Shown here: piece after piece, positions 17,546 through 26,372 of the stretch
Layout of the letters: each line of letters opens with the position of its first letter
Numbering within the stretch: position 1 is the stretch's first letter
Assembly: GCA_019084245.1 (NCBI GenBank)
Contig: JAHRFE010000028.1
Coordinates: 682,001-746,000, forward strand
Source: Hoeflea sp.
GTDB taxonomy: Bacteria; Pseudomonadota; Alphaproteobacteria; Rhizobiales; Rhizobiaceae
DNA length: 64,000 bases
Direction of reading: 5' to 3'
The notes under the pieces: model-generated
What the model was told of the DNA's origin: nothing
The model's input: only the letters and a program-made list of their open reading frames with translations
Database searches by the model: none
Made by a program: the position numbers and the translations under genes

Positions 17546-17663
17546 GCTATCTATCAACTCACGTCCTTATGGCGGGCGCCAGTGTCGCTCTGGCCGGCTT
17601 TCCCGAGCCGGATCGAAATGCCCGCTTTTCCCCTCGTCGATACAATCAAATTTTGGATTTTCC

Positions 17664-18929
17664 ATGCAGGAAATGAAGCTTCAAGAGCTCAAGAACAAAA
17701 CGCCTACCGATCTGTTGGCGTTCGCCGAATCAGTCGAGGTCGAGAACGCCGGTGTGATGCGCAAGCAGGAACTGATGTTTGCGATCCTGAAGCAACTGGC
17801 GGCTCAAGAAGTCGAGATTATCGGTGAGGGCGTCGTCGAAGTCCTGCAGGATGGCTTCGGCTTCATGCGCTCCGCAAATGCAAACTATCTTCCCGGCCCG
17901 GATGACATCTACATCTCACCTTCGCAGATCCGGCGCTTCTCGCTGAAAACCGGCGATACAGTTGAGGGCCCGATTCGGGGTCCGAAGGAAGGCGAGCGAT
18001 ATTTCGCGCTGCTCAAGGTCAACACGATCAATTTCGAGGATCCGGAAAAGATCAAGCACAAGGTGCATTTCGACAATCTGACGCCGCTCTATCCCGATGA
18101 GCGGTTCAAGATGGAGATCGACAATCCCACCACCAAGGATATTTCGGCGCGGGTGATCGACCTTATCGCACCGCTCGGCAAGGGTCAGCGCGGCTTGATC
18201 GTGGCGCCGCCACGCACCGGCAAGACCGTTCTGCTGCAAAATATTGCGCATTCGATCACGGCCAATCATCCCGACTGCTATCTGATCGTCCTGCTGATTG
18301 ACGAACGGCCGGAGGAAGTCACCGACATGCAGCGCTCGGTCAAGGGGGAGGTTGTCGCCTCGACCTTTGACGAACCCGCGGTGCGCCACGTGCAGGTGGC
18401 TGAAATGGTCATCGAAAAGGCCAAGCGGCTGGTCGAGCATGGACGCGATGTGGTCATCCTGCTTGATTCGATCACGCGCCTGGGCCGCGCCTACAACACG
18501 GTTGTGCCTTCATCAGGCAAGGTGCTGACCGGCGGTGTCGACGCCAATGCGCTGCAGAGGCCGAAACGATTCTTCGGCGCGGCGCGCAATATCGAAGAAG
18601 GCGGCTCACTGACAATCATCGCCACGGCGTTGATCGACACGGGTTCGCGCATGGACGAAGTCATCTTCGAGGAGTTCAAGGGTACCGGCAACTCGGAAAT
18701 CGTGCTTGACCGGAAGGTTGCAGACAAACGCATTTACCCGTCAATGGATATTCTCAAATCCGGAACCCGAAAAGAGGATCTACTTGTGCCGAAGCAGGAT
18801 CTGCAGAAGATCTTTGTGCTGCGCCGCATCCTCGCGCCGATGGGAACCACCGACGCCATCGAGTTCTTGATCGACAAATTGAAGCAGACCAAGACCAACA
18901 GCGACTTCTTCGATTCGATGAATACCTGA
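17664..18929 (+). CDS. rho: Transcription termination factor Rho
   Basis: A 421-residue hexameric RNA helicase. The N-terminal RNA-binding domain includes [10 protein letters not shown]; the ATPase domain has Walker A APPRTGKT at 181-188, [13 protein letters not shown], and the [16 protein letters not shown] Walker B/Q-loop region. A longer frame starts at 17508, but [18 protein letters not shown] from ATG 17664 matches rhizobial Rho. The roughly 200-bp leader (17467-17663) could carry Rho autoregulation, but I see no defined element besides the parS-like site. Confidence 0.97.
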   Translation: MQEMKLQELKNKTPTDLLAFAESVEVENAGVMRKQELMFAILKQLAAQEVEIIGEGVVEVLQDGFGFMRSANANYLPGPDDIYISPSQIRRFSLKTGDTVEGPIRGPKEGERYFALLKVNTINFEDPEKIKHKVHFDNLTPLYPDERFKMEIDNPTTKDISARVIDLIAPLGKGQRGLIVAPPRTGKTVLLQNIAHSITANHPDCYLIVLLIDERPEEVTDMQRSVKGEVVASTFDEPAVRHVQVAEMVIEKAKRLVEHGRDVVILLDSITRLGRAYNTVVPSSGKVLTGGVDANALQRPKRFFGAARNIEEGGSLTIIATALIDTGSRMDEVIFEEFKGTGNSEIVLDRKVADKRIYPSMDILKSGTRKEDLLVPKQDLQKIFVLRRILAPMGTTDAIEFLIDKLKQTKTNSDFFDSMNT

Positions 18930-18967
18930 CGAATCCGACACCAACTCGATTCGATACCGGTACGGTT

Positions 18968-20290
18968 ATGCGGGATACGATCTACGCGCTGTCATCTGGG
19001 CATCCACCGGCCGGCGTTGCGGTGATCCGGATCTCTGGCCCCGGTGTTCGATTCGGACTCGAAACAGTCGCTGGGTCGGTGCCGGCGCCGCGATCGGCAA
19101 AATTGTCGAATATGAGAGATAGTGCAGGCCAACTGCTTGATCAGGGCTTGGTAATCTATTTTCCGGAGCCGCATTCCTTTACCGGTGAAGATGTAGCTGA
19201 ACTTCAGATCCATGGCAGCCGCGCCTCGATTTCAGCAGTTTTATCTGCGCTGTCAGAGATCTCCGGCTTTCGGCCGGCGGAGGCAGGAGAATTCACCCGA
19301 CGCGCATTCGAGAACGGGCGGATGGACCTGACCGCGGTTGAGGGCCTATCAGACCTGATCCGCGCAGAGACTGAATCGCAACGCAAACAGGCGCTCGGGC
19401 AGGCCGGCGGTCACCTCAGGCTATTGTATGAAGGATGGGCCAAGCGTCTGACCTATGCACGAGCAATGATCGAGGCGGAAATCGATTTCTCGGATGAAGA
19501 GGACATCCCGGGATCAGTCGCCGATCGGGTGTGGCCGGACATGCAGACCCTTGCTGATGAGATCAAACAGCATCTGGCGGGTGCGCGTACCGGAGAAATC
19601 CTCCGTTCAGGGTTCCAGGTCGCGCTGGTCGGCGCGCCGAACGTCGGAAAATCGTCGCTTCTGAACGCCCTGGCGCAGCGGGATGTGGCGATTGTCTCGG
19701 ACGTTCCCGGCACCACCAGGGACGTGATCCAAACCCGCTTGGATATTGGCGGGCATCTTGTCTTACTGATGGATACGGCGGGCATCCGGGCATCGGACAA
19801 TCCTGTTGAGCTTGAGGGTATGCGGCGTACGCTGATGACAGCTGAGTCGGCGGATCTGGTTCTCGAACTGCGAAGCCTGATAGACAGAACAGAGACGACC
19901 CCGGTCGACACTCTGGCGTCAGAGAGGCTTGTTGTATGGACCAAGTCTGATCTCGTTGACAACGCGACGCTGGAGCTTCCGGGTACAGAACTCGCGGTTT
20001 CGAGCAAGACGGGGTATGGTCTTGATGCATTGCTTCAGTCGATTGCTGGTCGTCTTTCCAGCCTGGACCAAACCAGCGATGAAGCGCTGCCCACACGAGA
20101 GCGGCATATCACCCTCTTGAAAGATTGTCTGAAAGAGGTACAAGCCGCTGTTATTGGCGTTGACGCTCCAATTGAGATACGGTCTGAACTCTTACGCGTG
20201 GCGTCTGGCGCGCTCGGGAAGATTACCGGTTCGGTAGATGTCGAGCAGTTGCTTGGTGTGATCTTTTCTGAATTCTGCGTGGGGAAGTGA
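18968..20290 (+). CDS. mnmE: MnmE (TrmE) tRNA modification GTPase
   Basis: A 440-residue GTPase that, with MnmG, forms the 5-carboxymethylaminomethyl group on U34 of certain tRNAs. The N-terminal tetrahydrofolate domain starts TIYALSSGHPPAGVAVIRIS; the G domain has G1 GAPNVGKS at 222-229, G2 DVPGTTRD at 245-252 and G3 DTAG at 269-272; the C-terminal FCVGK supplies the conserved Cys437. It begins 38 bases after rho. Its TGA stop forms the first bases of a parS site. Confidence 0.97.
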   Translation: MRDTIYALSSGHPPAGVAVIRISGPGVRFGLETVAGSVPAPRSAKLSNMRDSAGQLLDQGLVIYFPEPHSFTGEDVAELQIHGSRASISAVLSALSEISGFRPAEAGEFTRRAFENGRMDLTAVEGLSDLIRAETESQRKQALGQAGGHLRLLYEGWAKRLTYARAMIEAEIDFSDEEDIPGSVADRVWPDMQTLADEIKQHLAGARTGEILRSGFQVALVGAPNVGKSSLLNALAQRDVAIVSDVPGTTRDVIQTRLDIGGHLVLLMDTAGIRASDNPVELEGMRRTLMTAESADLVLELRSLIDRTETTPVDTLASERLVVWTKSDLVDNATLELPGTELAVSSKTGYGLDALLQSIAGRLSSLDQTSDEALPTRERHITLLKDCLKEVQAAVIGVDAPIEIRSELLRVASGALGKITGSVDVEQLLGVIFSEFCVGK

Positions 20291-20303
20291 TTCACGTGAA
20301 ACA
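20288..20303. other. parS: parS site overlapping the mnmE stop codon
   Basis: TGATTCACGTGAAACA differs from the 16-base parS consensus TGTTTCACGTGAAACA at one position. Its first three bases are the mnmE stop codon. It is the first of three sites in a 101-bp stretch between mnmE and mnmG. Confidence 0.88.
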
Positions 20304-20327
20304 CCGCTCGGTCAGCGACCACGCTCT

Positions 20328-20343
20328 TGACTCACGTGAAACA
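20328..20343. other. parS: parS site between mnmE and mnmG
   Basis: TGACTCACGTGAAACA differs from the parS consensus at two positions in the left half; the CACGTG centre and right half are intact. It starts 40 bases after the start of the preceding site. Confidence 0.8.
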
Positions 20344-20372
20344 TCATCGATCCAGATCTGACGCCCGTTGTC

Positions 20373-20388
20373 TGTTTCACGTGAAACG
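20373..20388. other. parS: parS site with perfect 14-base core upstream of mnmG
   Basis: TGTTTCACGTGAAACG contains the perfect palindromic core GTTTCACGTGAAAC at 20374-20387. It is 45 bases from the preceding site and 56 bases before the mnmG start. Confidence 0.92.
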
Positions 20389-20443
20389 TTTTTCTGGGCA
20401 CTGACGCTTATACACCCGAGACGGATGCCTCCGGAGATTTGAT

Positions 20444-22315
20444 ATGCATTATGATGTTATTGTGATCGGTGGCGGGCATGCGGGGAGTGAAGCAGCCGCT
20501 GCCTCTGCGCGGATGGGCGCCAGAACCGCTTTGATCACGCATAAACTAGACACCATTGGAACGATGTCCTGCAATCCGGCGATAGGCGGACTTGGCAAAG
20601 GCCATCTTGTCCGTGAGATCGATGCCATGGACGGGCTTATGGGACTGGCCGCGGACAAGTCCGGCATTCAGTTTCGGATGCTCAATCGTCGCAAGGGACC
20701 GGCAGTATGGGGCCCTCGCACCCAGGCCGATCGTAAGCTCTACCGCCGGGCAATCCAGTCCTTTCTGAACGCAATCCCAAACCTTGATATCATCGAGGCC
20801 GATGTTGATGACCTTCACACTGACGGCGGCGTCGTAAGTGGTGTGGTCCTGAAAGACGAAACTGTGGTTGGTGCGTCCGCGGTTGTCTTGACCACTGGCA
20901 CCTTCCTCCGTGGCTTGATTCATATTGGAGACCGAAAAATCCCCGCGGGGCGACTCAACGAGAATCCGTCGCTGGGACTTTCGGCGACGCTTGAGCGCGC
21001 TGGTTTTGTGCTTGGACGGTTGAAGACCGGGACGCCCGCGCGCCTGGATGGCGACACCATTGATTGGAACAAGGTGGAATGGCAGGAAGCGGATGCGGCG
21101 CCGATTCCATTTTCCTTCATGAGCGACAAGATCGAGGTTCCGCAAATCCGCTGCGGAATTACCCGGACCACGGCGGAGACGCATAAGATCATTCAGGATA
21201 ACATTCATCGATCTGCCATGTATTCCGGCCAGATCGAAGGCGTCGGACCACGGTATTGTCCCTCGATCGAAGACAAAATCGTTCGCTTTGGCGAGCGCGA
21301 CGGACACCAGATCTTTCTCGAGCCCGAGGGGCTGGATGATTCGACCGTCTATCCGAACGGCATATCCACCTCCCTTCCGGAAGAGGTCCAGGACGAGTTC
21401 CTGAGAACCATTCCGGGTTTGGAGAATGTGCGGATCATCCAACCTGGTTACGCGATCGAATATGACCACGTTGATCCGCGGGAGCTGTCGCAATCGCTGG
21501 AGACAAGACGAATCTCTGGACTTTTCCTGGCAGGCCAGATCAATGGAACCACAGGCTACGAGGAAGCTGCGGCGCAGGGTCTGGTTGCCGGTCTGAACGC
21601 CGCGCTCAAGGTTCAGGACCGGCCGGCGTTTCTGTTCAGCCGGACTGATTCCTACATTGGGGTGATGATCGACGATCTGACGACAAAGGGCGTCAGCGAA
21701 CCGTATCGCATGTTCACCTCCCGTGCCGAATACCGCCTGTCCCTTCGTGCTGACAATGCCGAGCTGCGGCTGACGCCCAAGGCCATCGAGTTGGGGTGCA
21801 TTGCAGACGACCGAAAGACAAAGTTTCTGGGCTATCTCGATTCGCTAACGAAATGTTTGGCAGAATTGAAAGATCGCACTTTGACGCCGTCGGAGGCTGC
21901 CAGACATGGTCTGGCGCTGAACCAGGACGGCATTCGCAGATCGGCGTTCCAATTGCTGTCCTATCCGAATGTAACCGTCGATCAGTTGATTTCGATCTGG
22001 CCGGACCTCGCTTACCATGATGATAAGGTTTTGAAAGCCGCGGCAGTCGACGCAGCCTATGCGGTCTATCTGGACCGGCAGATGGAGGATATAAAGCAAC
22101 GTCGCCGAGAGGAAGATCGACTCATCCCGGACGACTTCCGCTATGACAATCTGCCAGGCCTCTCGCAGGAACTGAAGTTGAAGCTCGATCGGGTGCGACC
22201 ACCTTCAATAGGTCACGCAGAACGGATTGAGGGCATGACACCCGCAGCAGTGGCACTTTTGCTGGCCTATTTGCGCAAGGGTCCGGCAAGCCGCCGCACC
22301 GGGATCGCGGTCTGA
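20444..22315 (+). CDS. mnmG: MnmG (GidA) tRNA uridine-5-carboxymethylaminomethyl modification enzyme
   Basis: A 623-residue FAD protein, partner of MnmE. The FAD-binding [12 protein letters not shown] is at 9-20; [18 protein letters not shown] and the [16 protein letters not shown] signature are present, and the C-terminal helical domain with LSREL-type repeats follows ([15 protein letters not shown]). The length is normal. The 153-bp gap after mnmE is filled by three parS sites. rsmG follows after one base. Confidence 0.98.
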   Translation: MHYDVIVIGGGHAGSEAAAASARMGARTALITHKLDTIGTMSCNPAIGGLGKGHLVREIDAMDGLMGLAADKSGIQFRMLNRRKGPAVWGPRTQADRKLYRRAIQSFLNAIPNLDIIEADVDDLHTDGGVVSGVVLKDETVVGASAVVLTTGTFLRGLIHIGDRKIPAGRLNENPSLGLSATLERAGFVLGRLKTGTPARLDGDTIDWNKVEWQEADAAPIPFSFMSDKIEVPQIRCGITRTTAETHKIIQDNIHRSAMYSGQIEGVGPRYCPSIEDKIVRFGERDGHQIFLEPEGLDDSTVYPNGISTSLPEEVQDEFLRTIPGLENVRIIQPGYAIEYDHVDPRELSQSLETRRISGLFLAGQINGTTGYEEAAAQGLVAGLNAALKVQDRPAFLFSRTDSYIGVMIDDLTTKGVSEPYRMFTSRAEYRLSLRADNAELRLTPKAIELGCIADDRKTKFLGYLDSLTKCLAELKDRTLTPSEAARHGLALNQDGIRRSAFQLLSYPNVTVDQLISIWPDLAYHDDKVLKAAAVDAAYAVYLDRQMEDIKQRRREEDRLIPDDFRYDNLPGLSQELKLKLDRVRPPSIGHAERIEGMTPAAVALLLAYLRKGPASRRTGIAV

Positions 22316-22316
22316 T

Positions 22317-22961
22317 ATGGCGTTCGATTCAAAGGCTCATGGGTTTCTCCCGGATTCCGGGTTTGTTTCACGTGAAACATGGGACAGGCTTCGGGTTCAC
22401 GCGGATCTTGTTCGAAAGTGGCAATCCTCGATCAACCTGATTTCTCCCAAGACGCTGCCGGATCTATGGGAGCGGCATGTTCTCGACAGTCTGCAGTTGT
22501 TCCGGCTCCGGCCGGATCCCCTGACCTGGATAGACATGGGTAGTGGCGCGGGGTTTCCGGGCCTGGTAACGGCGATATGTCTGACTGATCTCGATGCTGG
22601 CTGGGTTCATCTGGTGGAGAGCAACAACAAGAAGGCCGCATTTCTGCGCCAGGTCATCTCGAAAACCGGAGCACGGGCGAGCGTCCACCCGATGCGCATG
22701 GAAGCCATGCATGGAGAGCTTGGAGATGTGGAGGCGATATCCGCCCGTGCCCTGGCGTCCCTGCCCGAACTGCTGGAGTATGCGGCTCCCTTTGCCTCGA
22801 AAAACCCTGCGCTCGAATTGTGGTTTCACAAAGGTATGGATTATCCGGGAGAAGTGCGATCAGCGCGTGACCTTTGGGGTTTTGATCTGATAGAACATCA
22901 AAGTCTGGCGCGGGATGGATCGGCGATCCTGCAGATCAGCAATCTTTCCAAGCGCAACTAG
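22317..22961 (+). CDS. rsmG: RsmG (GidB) 16S rRNA 7-methylguanosine methyltransferase
   Basis: A 214-residue SAM-dependent enzyme that methylates G527 of 16S rRNA; its loss gives low-level streptomycin resistance in other bacteria. The SAM loop is DMGSGAGFPGLV at 73-84, and ISARALASLPELL follows. Residues 17-21 (VSRET) are encoded by a perfect parS sequence, so this N-terminal segment is constrained as both protein and centromere. It ends 16 bases before the parA start. Confidence 0.96.
   Translation: MAFDSKAHGFLPDSGFVSRETWDRLRVHADLVRKWQSSINLISPKTLPDLWERHVLDSLQLFRLRPDPLTWIDMGSGAGFPGLVTAICLTDLDAGWVHLVESNNKKAAFLRQVISKTGARASVHPMRMEAMHGELGDVEAISARALASLPELLEYAAPFASKNPALELWFHKGMDYPGEVRSARDLWGFDLIEHQSLARDGSAILQISNLSKRN
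22364..22379. other. parS: Perfect 16-base parS site inside rsmG
   Basis: TGTTTCACGTGAAACA matches the parS consensus at all 16 positions. It encodes residues 17-21 of RsmG and is about 600 bases upstream of parA and 6.5 kb from the proposed origin. Confidence 0.95.
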
Positions 22962-22977
22962 CCCGCGGACCTTCTCG

Positions 22978-23772
22978 ATGCACCTTTCGAAGAACCGGAT
23001 CATCACCATCGCCAATCAAAAGGGTGGTGTTGGCAAGACAACCACCGCCATCAATCTGGCCACCGCTTTGGCGGCGATCGGAGAGGAAGTGCTGATCGTC
23101 GACATCGACCCGCAGGGCAATGCCAGCACGGGTCTTGGGATTGACCGCAAGGACCGCGGTATCTCGGCCTATGACCTGCTGACCCAGAACGCAACGGTCA
23201 GCGAAACAGTGATGCAGACCGCCGTGCCGCATTTGAGCATCATTCCGTCGACCATGGATCTGCTCGGTGTGGAGATGGAAATCGCCGGCACGCCGGACCG
23301 CGTGTTCCGACTGCGCAAAGCTCTGCAGGCGGCGGATGCGCAGCGATACAACTACGTTTTGATCGATTGCCCGCCATCGCTCAATCTCCTGACCATGAAT
23401 GCCATGGCAGCGGCCCATTCCATACTGGTGCCGTTGCAGTGTGAATTTTTCGCGCTCGAAGGGCTCAGCCAGCTGCTGGAAACGGTCGAACAGGTGCGCG
23501 ACTCGCTCAATCCGACGCTGGATATCCAGGGCATCGTCATGACGATGTATGACCCGCGCAACAATCTGGCGCTGCAGGTTGTCGAGGATGTCCGGTCGCA
23601 TCTGGGGGAGAAGGTCTACCGCACACTGATTCCGCGCAATGTCAGGGTCTCCGAAGCGCCGTCCTATGGCAAGCCGGCTATCTTGTATGATCTGAAATGC
23701 GCGGGCAGTCAGGCCTATCTGCAACTGGCCTCGGAAGTGATCCAGCGCGAACGTAACCGAAAAGCTGCCTGA
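22978..23772 (+). CDS. parA: ParA chromosome-partitioning ATPase
   Basis: A 264-residue Walker-type ATPase that, with ParB-parS, moves replicated origins to the poles. The deviant Walker A KGGVGKTT is at 15-22 with the signature lysine K15; VLIVDIDPQGNAST and YVLIDCPPSLN complete the nucleotide site. A longer frame from 22915 overlaps rsmG; the ATG at 22978 gives the standard MHLSKNRIITIANQKGG start. parB follows 34 bases downstream by my chosen start. Confidence 0.97.
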   Translation: MHLSKNRIITIANQKGGVGKTTTAINLATALAAIGEEVLIVDIDPQGNASTGLGIDRKDRGISAYDLLTQNATVSETVMQTAVPHLSIIPSTMDLLGVEMEIAGTPDRVFRLRKALQAADAQRYNYVLIDCPPSLNLLTMNAMAAAHSILVPLQCEFFALEGLSQLLETVEQVRDSLNPTLDIQGIVMTMYDPRNNLALQVVEDVRSHLGEKVYRTLIPRNVRVSEAPSYGKPAILYDLKCAGSQAYLQLASEVIQRERNRKAA

Positions 23773-23806
23773 CCCGGAAAGGGCTGTAGCAAGAGTGGAT
23801 GTGACG

Positions 23807-24703
23807 ATGTCAGAAGAAGTTTCGAAAAAGCGCCTCGGACGAGGCCTGGCAGCCCTGATCGGAGAAATTGACCAACCGGCCTCGGCCCAATCCAGGCCGA
23901 CCATTTCGGCCGACCGCCTGGTGCCGATCGAACATGTCAGCCGCAATCCCCGCAATCCGCGGCGCTCATTTGATCCGGCTGATCTTGAGGATCTGTCCCG
24001 CTCGATCCGTCAGCATGGCATCGTCCAGCCCATCATGGTCCGCAGTGCAGGCACTGAGCGTTTTGAGATAATCGCCGGTGAACGCCGCTGGCGCGCCGCG
24101 CAAATGGCAGGCCTGGTCGAAATCCCGGTCATTGTCCGCGACGTGGACGACAAGACCGCGCTCGAAATCGCAATCGTCGAAAACGTGCAGCGTGCGGATC
24201 TTAACGCACTTGAAGAGGCGCAAGGCTATGAGCAGCTCATAGCGCAATATGGCTACACGCAGAATGATCTGGGCGAAGTCATCGGCAAAAGCCGCAGCCA
24301 TGTCGCCAATTCGCTTCGACTGCTCAAATTGCCCGAAGAAGTCCGCACCATGCTGGCTGAAGGGGCTTTGTCGGCCGGTCATGCGCGAGCCATCGTCTCG
24401 ACGTCAGACCCGGTGGCGCTGGCCAAGCAGATTGCCCAGGGCGGGTTGTCGGTGCGCGATGCCGAAAAGCTAGCACAGAAAGACGCCGACCAGGCCAACC
24501 GGCCGGCTGGTCTTGAAACAAAGTCAGCCGGAAACGCCGATGCAAAAGATGCCGACACCGTCGCGCTTGAGAGAAGTCTGACGGACTATCTTGGCCTCAA
24601 GGTTCAATTGGCGCACAAGGGCCAAGGCGGCCAGATGCGTATAGAGTATAAATCGCTTGAGCAGTTGGACGAACTTTGCCGGCTATTGGGTGATAAACGA
24701 TAA
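23807..24703 (+). CDS. parB: ParB chromosome-partitioning protein
   Basis: A 298-residue CTP-dependent DNA clamp that loads at parS. The N-terminal KKRLGRGLAALIGE motif (ParA stimulation) is followed by the NPRNPRRSFD segment, the CTPase/ERRW box GERRWRAAQMAG, the HTH region (LGEVIGKSRSHVANSLRLL) and a C-terminal dimerisation domain. GTG codons at 23795 and 23801 are in frame; I use ATG 23807 because it gives the usual MSEEVSKKRLGRG terminus, but no strong ribosome-binding site decides it. Confidence 0.96.
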   Translation: MSEEVSKKRLGRGLAALIGEIDQPASAQSRPTISADRLVPIEHVSRNPRNPRRSFDPADLEDLSRSIRQHGIVQPIMVRSAGTERFEIIAGERRWRAAQMAGLVEIPVIVRDVDDKTALEIAIVENVQRADLNALEEAQGYEQLIAQYGYTQNDLGEVIGKSRSHVANSLRLLKLPEEVRTMLAEGALSAGHARAIVSTSDPVALAKQIAQGGLSVRDAEKLAQKDADQANRPAGLETKSAGNADAKDADTVALERSLTDYLGLKVQLAHKGQGGQMRIEYKSLEQLDELCRLLGDKR

Positions 24704-24716
24704 TAATATCAGAAAG

Positions 24717-25745
24717 TTAGCGGCTTAGCAGACAGGTGCGCAGCAGAGCCTGACGGGCGATGGCTGCTTCAAGCTGCGGCCGGCGGCGTGTTTCCAGAAC
24801 CGCGTCGGCAAGCCGGCGCATTTCTCTGTTGATGGCTTCCAGCCGCCAGTGGCGAAGTGCGCGTTCAATGACCGGCTTGCGCTTGAAATGAATGCCGCGT
24901 CCCCTTTCTGTCATCACCTGGGCGGGTTGCCGATTGTGATTTTCGACCAGGGAGCGCATGGCGTCGAGTTGCTCGAACAGCACGATGCAGCCGCGCAAAA
25001 CCAGAAACACCGATGTCTTGGAAGCAAGAATGCGCTCCAGTGCGGCTTCAAGCCCCGCGGCATCGCCCGAAAAGACGGCATCCACGGCGTCATCCACCGA
25101 CAGGGCGGCGACGTCGCCCATTGCTTCAATCACATCGGTATCGGTCACCGTTCCGGTGCCATGGCAATAGAGCGCGAGTTTCCGGAGCTCGTTGCGGCTT
25201 GCAAGACGATCACCGCCGAGAAGCTGGGACAGGCGCTGGCGGGCATCGCCCTGGATGGCAAGACCGGCGCTTCCCAGTTCCTCATCGATCAGGGTCTGAA
25301 TGCCGCGGGCATCATCGGAATAGCAGGGAACGGCCAAAGCCGAGCGGCTGGTTTCGATGGTCTTGCGCAGAGCGCTGCCCTTCTTGAGATCGCCTGCTTC
25401 AATGATGAGATGGGACGACCCGTGATCGGTGTCGGCAATCGCAGCCAGAGACTCGATCAGGCCGCGCTCGTTGCCGGCATTGCGAAGCCAGACAAGCCTG
25501 TCTCCGCCAAACAGGCTTATGGCGCCGAACTCATCGGCCAGGCGTCCCGGGTCACCCGAAAGATCGGAAGCCTCGAGCTTGTGAACGGCGAAATCATCCT
25601 TGAGATCGACACCGGTCTTTGCCGCGATCTGCGCCGCACGTTCCGAAACGAGGCCCCGATCAGGGCCATAGACCAGCACGATCCGGTAGGGCGTGCCTTC
25701 GCGGCGAAGGAAACCGGAAAATTCATGGGATTTTATCTCTGCCAT
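24717..25745 (-). CDS. holA: DNA polymerase III delta subunit
   Basis: A 342-residue clamp-loader subunit that opens the beta sliding clamp. The family N-terminus RIVLVYGPDRGLVSERAA and the GGDRLVWLRNAG segment are present, and the helical domain III is Ala/Leu-rich to the end. A frame extends up to 25829, but MAEIKSHEFSGFLRR from ATG 25745 is the natural start. It converges on parB with a 13-bp gap and follows lptE by 123 bp that hold no feature I can name. Confidence 0.93.
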   Translation of the reverse strand: MAEIKSHEFSGFLRREGTPYRIVLVYGPDRGLVSERAAQIAAKTGVDLKDDFAVHKLEASDLSGDPGRLADEFGAISLFGGDRLVWLRNAGNERGLIESLAAIADTDHGSSHLIIEAGDLKKGSALRKTIETSRSALAVPCYSDDARGIQTLIDEELGSAGLAIQGDARQRLSQLLGGDRLASRNELRKLALYCHGTGTVTDTDVIEAMGDVAALSVDDAVDAVFSGDAAGLEAALERILASKTSVFLVLRGCIVLFEQLDAMRSLVENHNRQPAQVMTERGRGIHFKRKPVIERALRHWRLEAINREMRRLADAVLETRRRPQLEAAIARQALLRTCLLSR

Positions 25746-25868
25746 GGGTCCCGCCGAACTGTCCCGTGTCCCGGAGCGTGCGTCACAGCTGTTCTCAGAG
25801 GGCGTATGAGCCCCTTGAAACCACGACACTTGTCCCCGACGGGCGATTGCGCCTGCCCACAGGACGAT

Positions 25869-26372
25869 CTATCGCGCAAGGGCTGCGGCAACATCAGCCC
25901 GGACAAGAGCCGCGACTTCCCGGGCCGCGCGGTCCTCTGCCTCGCTTCGCGCCCGGATCTGGGCGAATTGCTGCGAGGGAAGGTCAAGCTGTGCATCGGC
26001 AAACCGCGATCCATCTTTCAATGTTTCGCCGGTGGACGCTGATTTGAGCACATAGGTCGCGGTCACCGTGACGCGCGCCGCTGAAAACTCATTGTCGACG
26101 CCACCTGGGAGGAGGCCGGACATGTTGGAAGAGACGGACAGATCGAGCTGGTAGGCTGCGTGGGTTTGCTCGCCGCCGAACCCGAGGACGAGTTCATTGC
26201 GGACCGTCTGTTCGACGCGCGAATCGGCCGTCGAGACCGAGACGGACTGCGTTTCACCCTGGATGGAACCATAAAGCGGCTGCGCCTGGCAGCCTGCCAA
26301 CATAACCAGAGCCAGACCGGCCGAGAGAGCCCTTGCTTTCCAGCCCGATCCTGCAGCTTCAGATAACAACAT
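25869..26372 (-). CDS. lptE: LPS-assembly lipoprotein LptE
   Basis: A 167-residue outer-membrane lipoprotein partner of LptD in lipopolysaccharide insertion. The signal sequence ends in the lipobox LAGC with Cys28 as the acylated residue, followed by QPLYGS, the usual LptE start of the mature part. Upstream in-frame codons reach 26492 inside leuS; I choose ATG 26372, which places the signal peptide at the terminus and overlaps the leuS stop by 14 bases. Position between leuS and holA matches other proteobacteria. Confidence 0.9.
   Translation of the reverse strand: MLLSEAAGSGWKARALSAGLALVMLAGCQAQPLYGSIQGETQSVSVSTADSRVEQTVRNELVLGFGGEQTHAAYQLDLSVSSNMSGLLPGGVDNEFSAARVTVTATYVLKSASTGETLKDGSRFADAQLDLPSQQFAQIRARSEAEDRAAREVAALVRADVAAALAR

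Noticed and set aside
24849-26042. A 397-codon plus-strand frame antisense to holA and lptE
   Set aside because: Shadow of the minus-strand genes; no start signal and no domain.
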